Source: Bacteroides sp. CAG:545
GTDB lineage: Bacteria > Bacteroidota > Bacteroidia > Bacteroidales > UBA932
DNA: 64,000 nucleotides
Direction of reading: 5' to 3'
Assembly (NCBI GenBank): GCA_000432515.1
Contig: HF996057.1
Coordinates: 1-64,000, forward strand
The position numbers and the translations under genes were made by a program. Below the pieces are notes generated by a model, which saw only the letters and a program-made list of their open reading frames with translations, was not told the DNA's origin and did no database searches. Shown in pieces: positions 1 through 7,281 of this stretch (within the stretch, counting starts at the first letter, position 1; every line of letters begins with the position of its first letter).

Positions 1-333
1 GTCGGCAGGAGGTTCTTTGCCAACTTCAATTTCGTCGTCCTTGACGAGGCTCCAGTTACAATCGGCGACGATGTCTTCATCGGGCCGAATGTCGGCATCT
101 ATACGGCCTGCCACAGCACGGACCCGAAAGAACGCAACACGAGGGAGGAATGGGCCAAGCCTGTGACCATAGGCAGGAACTGCTGGATAGGCGGCAATGT
201 GACAATTCTTCCAGGAGTGACAATCGGTGAAGGCAGCACCATCGGAGCAGGAAGTGTTGTCGTGAAAGACATCCCTTCCCACAGCATCGCTGTAGGCAAT
301 CCGTGTGTCGTCATCAAGCAACTCGAAGATTAA
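1..333 (+). CDS. Hexapeptide-repeat O-acetyltransferase, 3' part
   Basis: Only the last 110 residues are in the window; the reading frame is open from base 1. The sequence shows a left-handed beta-helix pattern (IGDDVFIGPNVGI, then VTIGRNCWIGGNVTILPGVTIGEGSTIGAGSVV), the ACHSTD stretch that carries the catalytic histidine of maltose/galactoside acetyltransferases, and the family C-terminal signature of an IPxxSIAVGNP motif. Members transfer acetyl from acetyl-CoA to a sugar hydroxyl in the cytoplasm. The acceptor cannot be told from this fragment. The gene is intact to its stop and marks the left edge of the decayed accessory region. Confidence 0.85.
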   Translation, partial: VGRRFFANFNFVVLDEAPVTIGDDVFIGPNVGIYTACHSTDPKERNTREEWAKPVTIGRNCWIGGNVTILPGVTIGEGSTIGAGSVVVKDIPSHSIAVGNPCVVIKQLED

Positions 334-357
334 CCACCAAAATGGGCCATATTCAGC

Positions 358-520
358 GATGAGAAGAATAGAGTGGGAGAAGACCAAGTGCCATAAATGC
401 CCCGTCCATTGCTACCGTCCGGACATGCGAGAGAAGATACGCGAGGTGATGAGGTTCAGCGGTCCGAGAATGATGTTTTATCATCCATTGGAGGCGTTGC
501 GTTATATTTTGTCAAGATAA
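358..520 (+). pseudogene. Shortened YgbA-like (nitrous oxide-stimulated promoter family) protein
   Basis: A 53-residue frame contains the cysteine-rich C-terminal half of the YgbA family: KCHKCPVHCY, then a basic stretch and the VMRFSGPRMMFYHP signature, ending RYILSR. Full-length relatives are about 100 residues and carry another cysteine pair plus a helical segment before this part. Here the N-terminus is only MRRIEWEKT. Because M-RIE-EK resembles the usual start of these proteins, I infer an internal in-frame loss of roughly 45-50 residues rather than simple 5' truncation. The function of the family is not settled. It sits 24 bases after the acetyltransferase stop. Confidence 0.55.
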
Positions 521-556
521 AAGCGACTGACATAATACTATTACTGACGAATTTAT

Positions 557-564
557 TAACTTTG
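557..564 (+). promoter_or_regulatory. Bacteroidetes -7 box (TAACTTTG)
   Basis: TAACTTTG matches the TAnnTTTG -7 element of Bacteroidetes promoters and lies 28 bases before the small frame at 593. I see no clear TTTG -33 element at the usual spacing, so strength is uncertain. Confidence 0.4.
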
Positions 565-592
565 GGAGAGAGAAATCATAACAATAACCACA

Positions 593-715
593 ATGAGAAC
601 AGTATCTTTGGCTATCTTATCTTCATTTATAGCAACGTTTCTAATGGTTCAGAAAAAGAATCTTTCTGAGGCTGGAAGGCGGATAGACTTTAAGGAATAT
701 GAACATTACATTTAA
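593..715 (+). CDS. Small hypothetical protein, 40 residues, hydrophobic N-terminus
   Basis: ATG at 593 opens a 40-codon frame. Residues 4-19 are hydrophobic (VSLAILSSFIATFLMV), followed by a charged tail (KKNLSEAGRRIDFKEYEHYI). It has a TAACTTTG box a short way upstream. I do not recognise it. It could be a small membrane peptide or a gene remnant, since the neighbours on both sides are damaged. Confidence 0.3.
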   Translation: MRTVSLAILSSFIATFLMVQKKNLSEAGRRIDFKEYEHYI

Positions 716-814
716 CAAGGAAATCAGCCGAAAAATCAGGATCTCAATTCATTACGACCAAGAAAAACTAAAGACCATTAACAATACACATTGACAATTC
801 TAAAAGTTTACGAC

Positions 815-919
815 ATGAAAAAGATATTTCTGTTATTGGTAGTGCTATTCGGCACTCAATTATTCGCTCAAGAAACAACCGTATCAAGATTCAAACTGAT
901 ACCGACTAAGAACATGTGA
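815..919 (+). pseudogene. Secreted-protein gene cut short after the signal peptide
   Basis: The frame starts MKKIFLLLVVLFGTQLFAQE, a good Sec signal peptide with an AXA-like cleavage site, continues TTVSRFKLIPTKNM and stops at 919. The start looks like the N-terminus of larger secreted Bacteroidales proteins, so I read this as a 5' remnant. No continuation of a secreted protein is found downstream in any frame; the next frame is a nuclease gene. The base run 520-939 has no other supportable gene. Confidence 0.45.
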
Positions 920-939
920 GATTGCGGAGTTGATAGCGC

Positions 940-1779
940 TTGTCAATGAAACATTCAATGAAAGTAACATTTAATACGAAACAACACATGGTGGATAAGG
1001 GTATAGAAACATTTATCGATGAGATAAAACAAATAATTGACGACTCCCGCTCAAAAGCTTTGCGAAGCGTTGACTTCTGCAGGGTGCAGATGTACTGGGC
1101 TATCGGCAAGCGCATCTCGGAAAAGGAGCAGCAGGGCAAGGAACGCGCGGACTACGGCAAGTACATCATCCGTAATCTGTCGAAAGAAATAGAGCCGTTG
1201 TATGGCAGTGGATTTGGAGTGAGACAACTGGAATTGAGCCGTCAGTTTTATCGGACTTATCCGAATGCGAATACACTGTGTTCGCAATTGAACTGGTCGC
1301 AGTATAAATTGCTTATAGCCATTCCTGATCCGGAAAAACGAGAATACTATCAGTTGGAGGCAGTAAATGAGTGCTGGTCCAAGCGTCAGCTTGAGCGTCA
1401 AATCAACTCCATGCTCTACGAGCGTCTTCTGCTTAGCAACGACAAGGAGGCAGTACTATCCGTCGCCCGCAACGAGCGAGTGCCCGAATCCCCGCAAGAG
1501 ATCATAAAGGATCCTATGGTACTCGAGTTTCTTGGACTGGAACGCAAGTCCGCGTACTATGAGAAGGATCTCGAAAGCGCCGTCATCTCGCATATCGCCG
1601 ATTTCCTTCTGGAGATGGGGAAAGGATTCTCCTTTGTCGCCAGACAGAAGAGGCTTCTAGTGGAGGATGACGAGTATTTCGCCGATCTTGTGTTCTACAA
1701 CCGCCTGCTGCGTTCGTTCGTGGTGATAGAACTGTTATGTTGTGCACAACATAATAGTTCAATTGCAACCATCCTATGA
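940..1779 (+). pseudogene. YhcG-type PD-(D/E)XK nuclease (DUF1016), copy A, cut in the active site
   Basis: The protein has the DUF1016 N-terminal helical domain (about residues 20-190, with ADYGKYIIRNLSKEI and the LNWSQYKLL segment) and the start of the C-terminal PD-(D/E)XK nuclease domain (KDLESAVISHIADFLLEMG, FVARQKRLLVEDDEYFADLVFYNRLL). The catalytic D lies in DLVFY and the E in VVIEL, but the expected K of the IExK motif and about 60 further residues are absent: the frame runs into a palindrome and ends CCAQHNSSIATIL. The nuclease is therefore probably inactive. ATG 940 is used, but ATG 988 (MVDKGIETF) fits the usual family start better. It is convergent with, and overlaps, a second DUF1016 gene broken at the homologous place. 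YhcG proteins are often linked to restriction and other defence loci. Confidence 0.7.
1729..1760. repeat. Near-perfect 32-bp palindrome joining two truncated nuclease genes
   Basis: Two 16-base arms meet at 1744/1745 with a single mismatch. The central 20 bases, TTATGTTGTGCACAACATAA, are perfectly self-complementary. The flanking GAACT bases on each side are native coding sequence of the two nuclease genes (the E-L codons). Both genes therefore read the same odd peptide LCCAQHNSS. It looks like two 10-bp terminal inverted repeats placed back to back, or a recombination site; the arrangement is also what a chimeric assembly join would give. Confidence 0.7.
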
Positions 1780-2202
1780 AGCCCTCTGTGAAAGAATAGA
1801 AGGTCAATATAGTAATCAACAGCATCAACCGTAATCCTCTTTTGTCTGTCAAGGAAGGCAAAGTCAGAACCAAGTTCCTTGATGAAAGACTGAATCTGCG
1901 AAAGTATAGCATCCTCAAGATCTTTCTCAGAGAAGGCATCAGGCAATCCAAGCATATCAAGAAAGTAACTGCTCCTGAATACAAGATCCGGCAAGAGCTG
2001 ATTTGTCGTCTTAATCTGTTCCAATTCAAGCTTTATGACGTCTTCTGGCTTGCGGCTTATGGCAGTTCTCTCAAACAACTGTCCATCAATCTTTTCATCC
2101 AATGTTCTGGTATCCCAATGTTCAATCCTGCACATCTCCACATAGAACTGCCGTGCAAGCGGCTCCTTCACACCTGTCAATGAACGAAGGTGTGTCCAAG
2201 TC

Positions 2203-2227
2203 AATTGGGTACGCAACGCGTACCTTA
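2203..2227. repeat. 25-bp direct repeat with internal palindrome, copy 1
   Basis: The core GGTACGCAACGCGTACC is an inverted repeat with 7-base arms. It lies inside the copy B nuclease gene, where it encodes RYALRTQL. Copy 2, in the same orientation, is 360 bases away and differs at one base. Confidence 0.6.
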
Positions 2228-2562
2228 TTTCCTCCTCAGAGAATGCATAAGCCACACGAATACACTGTTTCAATTTCTCATACTTCCATCCAGAACCATA
2301 TCTATCTGTCAGAAACTTCGCAAGATTCTTGACCACTTGCTTCCCGTATTCGGCCCTCTGATTGTAAAGCACATCTTCCTTGATGCGATGCCCGATATAC
2401 CAGTTAGTCAGACATAACTCAGTATTGAGATGAGTGGCAATCCGGCCTCTTGCTCCGTCAATGATTCTGCACACATCGGAAAAGAGTTCTTCCACTTTCA
2501 CTCTCAATTTTGGATTGTTCTCCTGTATACTATTTTCCTTGTTCATATATCTTTATGTGTTA

Positions 2563-2587
2563 AATTGGGTACGCAATGCGTACCTTA
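2563..2587. repeat. 25-bp direct repeat with internal palindrome, copy 2
   Basis: The core GGTACGCAATGCGTACC has perfect 8-base arms around one central base. It lies 17-41 bases upstream of the copy B nuclease start. Reading leftward, 2562-2716 gives an unrecognised open stretch that also ends in LRYALRTQ, so the motif may have been carried here as a small mobile palindrome. Nothing else is assignable in 2547-2719. Confidence 0.6.
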
Positions 2588-2719
2588 GGGATTGTCGTTT
2601 AATGTTTTCAATCTGAGCGAAGTGGCGGCCAATTCCTTCAATTTCTGCGTCCGACTCATCAAAATTACAATTATATATCTGTTTCCATTGCTGTCCTTGC
2701 TTTGATTAGAGAGGGCGGT

Positions 2720-3667
2720 TTAGAGGTTCTTTAATCTGGATACGGGACCTTTCAAGGCATTTATGAAACGCTTGACGTCTTCTAGGTCCTGTTTAATAAT
2801 TGTGGGCCATTCTTCCTCTGGGGTGTTGTATCCACCGAGAAACTCAGTTCGGATTGAAGTTGCGCGATAGTCTTTCAGTTCCATCCAGTTGAGTTCTGAA
2901 CCATATTGTTTATTAATGTCAGTACGTTCTTTTTCCAGTTGATGGAAGAGTCTGATATTTTCGTCTTCGGAGCCTTTACCACGATCTATACGCAACTCGC
3001 AACGGACAGAGTTTTTGGTTACCCAAAGCGTCCACTGTACACCGCCAATGCCAGTACCGCTGGAAATGAAACTATCCTTGGTCGGAGATGTGTTTCTGAA
3101 CGCGGGCATCCCTTTGTCCGCTTTAAATACATTGAGTAGCTCTGTCCAGAACTTGAAACGCATTTCATGGCGGTGTGTCTCTGCCCGGCGTATTTCACCT
3201 TTCTCTCTGGCTTCCTTGGATGGCGCCGATTTGATTGTGAACAGCGGTCCTAGAGGAGAGTCCATGATGCGAATCAAGCGGAGTTCCAGCAAGTAGAAGT
3301 CGCAGCCATTGTCGGTTTCATTAAGCCAATTCACTGCTTCGACGTGCTCCTGTTTGGCTTTCTCTACAATCCAGATGGCTACCTTGGCGTCAAAAGCTGT
3401 GCGGTATGTGATAATCTTTCCTAAATGGTCATGATTAGAATCACCGAACTGATTTTCGATGACCACGACTGAACCGTCTTCCAATTCTGACTGTATATCC
3501 ACGCGGAAGTTCTCTGATGTCTGCTCCGTGGAAGGATTTACTAATTTGCGGTGGATAGTTTCTGAGACATAGTCAAGATTATCTGCCAACCAAGGCGTGA
3601 AGTCTCCGGATTCAGACTTGAAGTGCTTTCGGAGGCTGATAGTTTCGATTTTACTTATAGTACTCAT
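2720..3667 (-). CDS. DUF4268 domain protein with nuclease-like N-terminal domain
   Basis: The 315-residue protein has an N-terminal part resembling restriction-endonuclease folds (about residues 50-110: FRVDIQSELEDGSVVVIENQ followed by HDHLGKIITYR, a D...ExQ arrangement) and a C-terminal DUF4268-like domain (about 165-310: FWTELLNVFKADKG, then WTLWVTKNSVRCELRID, and the conserved WPTIIKQDLEDVKRFINALK end). Such proteins are found in many bacteria, often in defence or mobile regions; their activity is not established. It follows the HTH gene at 3674 after 6 bases and is surely co-transcribed with it. Start ATG at 3667. Confidence 0.7.
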   Translation of the reverse strand: MSTISKIETISLRKHFKSESGDFTPWLADNLDYVSETIHRKLVNPSTEQTSENFRVDIQSELEDGSVVVIENQFGDSNHDHLGKIITYRTAFDAKVAIWIVEKAKQEHVEAVNWLNETDNGCDFYLLELRLIRIMDSPLGPLFTIKSAPSKEAREKGEIRRAETHRHEMRFKFWTELLNVFKADKGMPAFRNTSPTKDSFISSGTGIGGVQWTLWVTKNSVRCELRIDRGKGSEDENIRLFHQLEKERTDINKQYGSELNWMELKDYRATSIRTEFLGGYNTPEEEWPTIIKQDLEDVKRFINALKGPVSRLKNL

Positions 3668-3673
3668 ATAATG

Positions 3674-4192
3674 TTATGCTGCAATAACGTCGTGAAGTTT
3701 TCGTATGTAGCCAACAAAGGCTGCGGTGTCGGTAGTGAAGAAAGACTGGAGATCCCATTCTGAGAATGGTTCTTCGTGATATAGGGTATCAGGAAGGATG
3801 TCGCCATTGATGAACTGTACGAGATCACGTATCTCGATGCGGACCTTTTCCAGTTTTTCCAACGTAACGCTTTTCCAGAAGTCAGGATGGGCAATTTTTC
3901 CAAGGCCGCGCTTAAAGATGGAAAAATCTGGTTCAGAATAGCGGTAATAGTGTCCATTGCCATCATCCTGTACTTCCACCTCAACGCCGGCTTCCCCCGC
4001 TCGGTCGCGTATATAGGAAATATCGGCGCGGAGAGTGCGAGTCTTTATGCCGGTATGCTTATCTCCATAGAGTTCACGCAAAGCGTCATTGCACTTTTCC
4101 ATGAGATCGTCAAAGTAGAATTTACGCCGAAAATTACTGAAACAATCGTCCAGTACTTTGTATCGAATCTGTGCGTGTTTGTTACTTGCCAA
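3674..4192 (-). CDS. Putative DNA-binding regulator, WYL-protein-like N-terminal domain without WYL domain
   Basis: The first 75 residues (MASNKHAQIRYKVLDDCFSN, then FYFDDLMEKCNDALRELYG and IKTRTLRADISYIRD) match the winged-helix start of Bacteroidales WYL-domain regulators, including the later YYRYSEPDFSIF step. The remaining 80 residues are helical and charged and show no WYL motif; the protein ends at 172 residues, about half the length of a full WYL regulator. It could be a genuine short regulator of the downstream DUF4268 gene or a truncated and re-ended WYL protein. Regulation of a nuclease-like partner is inference from the two-gene operon. Confidence 0.55.
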   Translation of the reverse strand: MASNKHAQIRYKVLDDCFSNFRRKFYFDDLMEKCNDALRELYGDKHTGIKTRTLRADISYIRDRAGEAGVEVEVQDDGNGHYYRYSEPDFSIFKRGLGKIAHPDFWKSVTLEKLEKVRIEIRDLVQFINGDILPDTLYHEEPFSEWDLQSFFTTDTAAFVGYIRKLHDVIAA

Positions 4193-4297
4193 GGTGCTAT
4201 TGTGATTATTATGAACAAAAATAACGATAATTCTTGAAAGAGCCTACTGGTATCATTGATTCAAGCGAATATTTCACAGATATTCCGCGAAATTTTA

Positions 4298-4305
4298 TAA
4301 CTTTG
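4298..4305 (+). promoter_or_regulatory. -7 box (TAACTTTG) of the TonB-dependent receptor gene
   Basis: TAACTTTG matches TAnnTTTG and would start transcription near 4311, giving a leader of about 28 bases before ATG 4339. No convincing -33 TTTG is seen. Confidence 0.5.
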
Positions 4306-4338
4306 GCGCGTCATAACTGTAAAACTATAGATTTTTTT

Positions 4339-6431
4339 ATGAAACGAACACGGATTTGCCGTTTCTTGGCAGTCCTGACGATGATTTCGTCAAACCATTT
4401 TTCTGCGTTTTCAGCAGGAGGCAGTCCTGACGATGATTTCGTCAAACCATTTTTCTGCGTTGTCAGCAGGAATTTCAGACTCATTCAAAAAGAACATTGT
4501 ACTGGATTCAGTATCGGTCACGGGGGCAAGAGTGCCTATGGCATTGGGCAAGAGCACACGAATCGTGACATTGCTGGACAGCACGGCGGTGGCGTCCCTG
4601 CCGGTGGTAAGTGTCAATGACGTGCTCAAATATGTGGCAGGCATCGACGTGCGGCAGCGAGGCGACATGGGCGCGCAGACGGATATTTCCATGCGCGGCG
4701 GTACGAGCGACCAGGTGGCCGTCTTCCTTAACGGCATCAATATCTGCGACCCGCAGACAGGCCACAATGCAGTAGATTTCCCTTTTGATGTCAATGACAT
4801 TGACCATATCGAGGTCCTTTCCGGGCCGGCAGGCGTGGCTTACGGTTCGTCTTCCCTTGTCGGGGCCATCAACATTGTCACGAAAAAGCCTGTGGGAAAG
4901 GAAGTTGCGGCGCATGTCGAAGGCGGCTCCTATGGCTATTTCAATGGCGGAGCACGTCTGGGCATCGTTACGGGAAAAGTCACAAACCAGATTTCGGCAA
5001 GTTATCTGCGCTCAGACGGTTTTAGCCGCAATGCTGACGGTGGGCTGAATACCGACTATGAGACGGTCAAGGCTTATTATCAGGGCGGTTTCACTTCTGC
5101 AAAGGCGGATGTGGACTGGTTTACCGGCATAAGTCTGCGCGATTTCGGCTCCAATACATTCTACAGCGCCAAGTTCGACAACCAGTTCGAGCATACGTTC
5201 AAGTCTTTTGTGGCTGTCAAGGCCCAGACAAAGGGTTTTGTGAAACTCAGGCCTGAATTCTACTGGAACCGTGGTCAGGACAGGTTCGAACTTGTACGCG
5301 GCGATGAATCCAAAGTTCCGTTCAACTATCACCGTACCAGTGTTTTAGGTGGTGGTTTGACGGCCTGGATAGAGACCGTGGCAGGCAAGACCGCGCTCGG
5401 TGCCGATGTCCGAGATGAAGACATTATCAGTACCAATCTTGGTGAGGACCTCGAATCTGTCAAGAAAGTAGGGAAGGCCGAGTACAAGAAAGGGCTCAGG
5501 CGCACGAATTACAGTATCTATCTCGAACACAGTTACGAATACCTCAATCTGGCTGCTACAGCCGGTGTCGCGGCGGGGGAGGATACCCGAAAATACGAGC
5601 CCTTCTACTCCCATGGCGGTGAAGAATACCGGAAATGACGAGCCTTTCAAGTTCTATCCGGGAGTGAATCTGAGTTACCGCTTTTTGGGCGACTGGAAGG
5701 TGTATGCATCGTATAACTCTTCATTGAGAATGCCTACTTTTACGGAACTGTATTATTCCGTGGGCGGACATCAGGCCGACAAGAATCTGAAGGCAGAGAA
5801 AATGCAGTCTGTGGAAGGCGGTCTGAAATTCTCGAGGCCGTGGCTAAATGCCGTTCTGACAGTGTATTACAATATGGGACGCAATATGATTGACTGGACC
5901 AAGGACTTGTCGGAAGGGACCAATGCAGAGTGGCGTTCTGGCAATTATACCAGGGTCAATGCCTTCGGTCAGGAACTTTCCGCAAGGGTGGATTTCCCGG
6001 CCTTGCTTGTCCGTGATGATTTCTTCCTGAGAAATCTGGATGTCGCGTTCAGCCACATTGACCAGGACAAGAAACTTGGAGCGGATGTGCAGTCAAAATA
6101 TGCATTGGAATACCTTAAATATAAGGTGGTGGTGAAGGCCGGTTTCCATATCTGGAAGGGCTTGTGCGCAGATGCTTCGTGGAGATGGCAGGACCGGGAA
6201 GGCAATTATGAACTCTTCGAGAACAAGGTCTCCAAGGGAATGGTGCCGTATCGTCCATATTCATTGGTCGATGCTCGTGTGTCATGGAGCGAGGTGCGTC
6301 GCGGAATTTCCTATAATATATATGCTGAGGTGAACAATGTGCTGAACCACAAGTATTTCGACTATGGCAATGTGCCTCAGCCGGGTATAATTGCCAAGGC
6401 TGGACTTGTAGTGGGCTTCGGCCGCAGATAA
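4339..6431 (+). pseudogene. TonB-dependent outer-membrane receptor, disrupted by two frame shifts
   Basis: Three pieces together make a BtuB/CirA-size receptor. ATG 4339 starts a signal peptide (MKRTRICRFLAVLTMISSNH). A 52-bp tandem duplication then throws it out of frame; the plug and barrel frame resumes at 4433 and runs to 5638 with plug features (VNDVLKYVAGIDVRQRG, SMRGG, YGSSSLVGAINIVTKK). A second +1 shift at the G run 5575-5579 moves the barrel to the frame ending at 6431 (VNLSYRF, EVNNVLNHKYFDYG, GLVVGFGRR). Removing one repeat unit and one G restores a continuous protein of about 680 residues. The transported ligand is unknown. Its stop overlaps the start of the hydrolase gene at 6431. 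It is either a pseudogene or switchable by repeat slippage. Confidence 0.8.
4368..4471. repeat. 52-bp tandem duplication in signal-peptide region
   Basis: Units 4368-4419 and 4420-4471 match at 51 of 52 positions (T versus G near the end of the unit). Because 52 is not a multiple of three, the second unit shifts the reading frame. Confidence 0.95.
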
Positions 6432-7192
6432 TGAACGAAATGGAACTGACTATTCCTACTCCGCGGGGAGATATCTTCGCCATATATACAGAGGGATACG
6501 CTTCTGAATCAATGTGCCCTGATGACGACTCCGGGCGTGGACCGTTGGTGATACTGTGCCACGGACTGATGATGAACTGCAGGCAGAATCCGATTATGGG
6601 TTTTGCCTCCAGTCTCAACAAGGCCGGATATGATACGTTGCGTTTCGATTTTCGTGGAAGCGGACTCAGCAGCGGCGATATCACTGAAATGACTCCGCTT
6701 ACGGAAGTGGATGACTTGAAGGATGTTGTCGCACACTACAAGGACAGACGTATCGTGCTCTGCGGCCATTCGTTGGGCGGTCTGGTTTCATTGATGACGG
6801 CTGCCGAGAACCAGTCAATTTCAGCATTGGTCCTGTTGGCCCCGGCAGTGAACATTGAACTTGATTCCAGGGCAGGGCGTGTCGCCATCGAGACTTTCGA
6901 TCCTGTCAATATCCCGGAATTTGTGGAAGTCTGGGGTTCAAGGCTTTCGAGGTCTTACTTCACCACAGCGCAGAATTTGGGGATATTTGAAAGAATAGCT
7001 AAATACAAGGGGCCTGTCTGTGTCCTGATGGGCGAAAGGGACAGGATCGTGGAGCTGAATCTTTCCGAAAAACTGCAGGAGGCATTGCCGCAGGCTCAGA
7101 TTCATGTCATTCCTCATGCCGACCATCTGTTTTCCAGAGGTATCCGTCTGAAGGCTGCAGCTGTCGCTGTGGATTTCCTGCGCAATTTTTAA
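6431..7192 (+). CDS. Alpha/beta hydrolase (serine esterase type)
   Basis: The 253-residue protein has the alpha/beta-hydrolase order: an oxyanion strand (LVILCHGLMMN), FDFRGSGLSSG, the nucleophile elbow GHSLGG (Ser about 118), an acid in MGERDRIV and the histidine in HADHLF near the C-terminus. It resembles the S33/BD-FAE and cinnamoyl-esterase-like hydrolases common in gut Bacteroidales. There is no signal peptide, so it is cytoplasmic. Its ATG overlaps the receptor stop (TAATG), implying translational coupling. The substrate is not predictable. Confidence 0.85.
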   Translation: MNEMELTIPTPRGDIFAIYTEGYASESMCPDDDSGRGPLVILCHGLMMNCRQNPIMGFASSLNKAGYDTLRFDFRGSGLSSGDITEMTPLTEVDDLKDVVAHYKDRRIVLCGHSLGGLVSLMTAAENQSISALVLLAPAVNIELDSRAGRVAIETFDPVNIPEFVEVWGSRLSRSYFTTAQNLGIFERIAKYKGPVCVLMGERDRIVELNLSEKLQEALPQAQIHVIPHADHLFSRGIRLKAAAVAVDFLRNF

Positions 7193-7281
7193 GGGCTCAT
7201 TTATACGTTTTAGGCGGAAAATAGTTAAATTAGCAGTTTGTCAGCGGTGTGCTGGCAAGACCTATTATTAATAATCAAGAT

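Larger units (their letters stand above)
1695..2546 (-). pseudogene. YhcG-type PD-(D/E)XK nuclease (DUF1016), copy B, cut in the active site
   Basis: This is a DUF1016 family member clearly different in sequence from the convergent copy A, so it is a paralogue and not an inverted duplication. It has the N-terminal helical domain (RAEYGKQVVKNLAKFL, LRTQLTWTHLRSL) and the nuclease-domain start (KDLEDAILSQIQSFIKELG, DLLFFHRGLHRMVAIEL). As in copy A, the frame passes the catalytic E of AIEL and then enters the shared palindrome, giving LCCAQHNSS instead of the expected LK motif, and stops after ITTNERSRRL. The catalytic lysine and about 60 C-terminal residues are missing. Start ATG at 2546. Confidence 0.7.

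Noticed and set aside
4368..4471. Tandem repeat as a CRISPR-like or VNTR array
   Set aside because: There are only two adjacent units with no spacers, so it is a simple duplication.
4234..4620. A 128-codon frame over the receptor start
   Set aside because: It is the out-of-frame product of the receptor signal peptide after the 52-bp duplication, not a separate gene.
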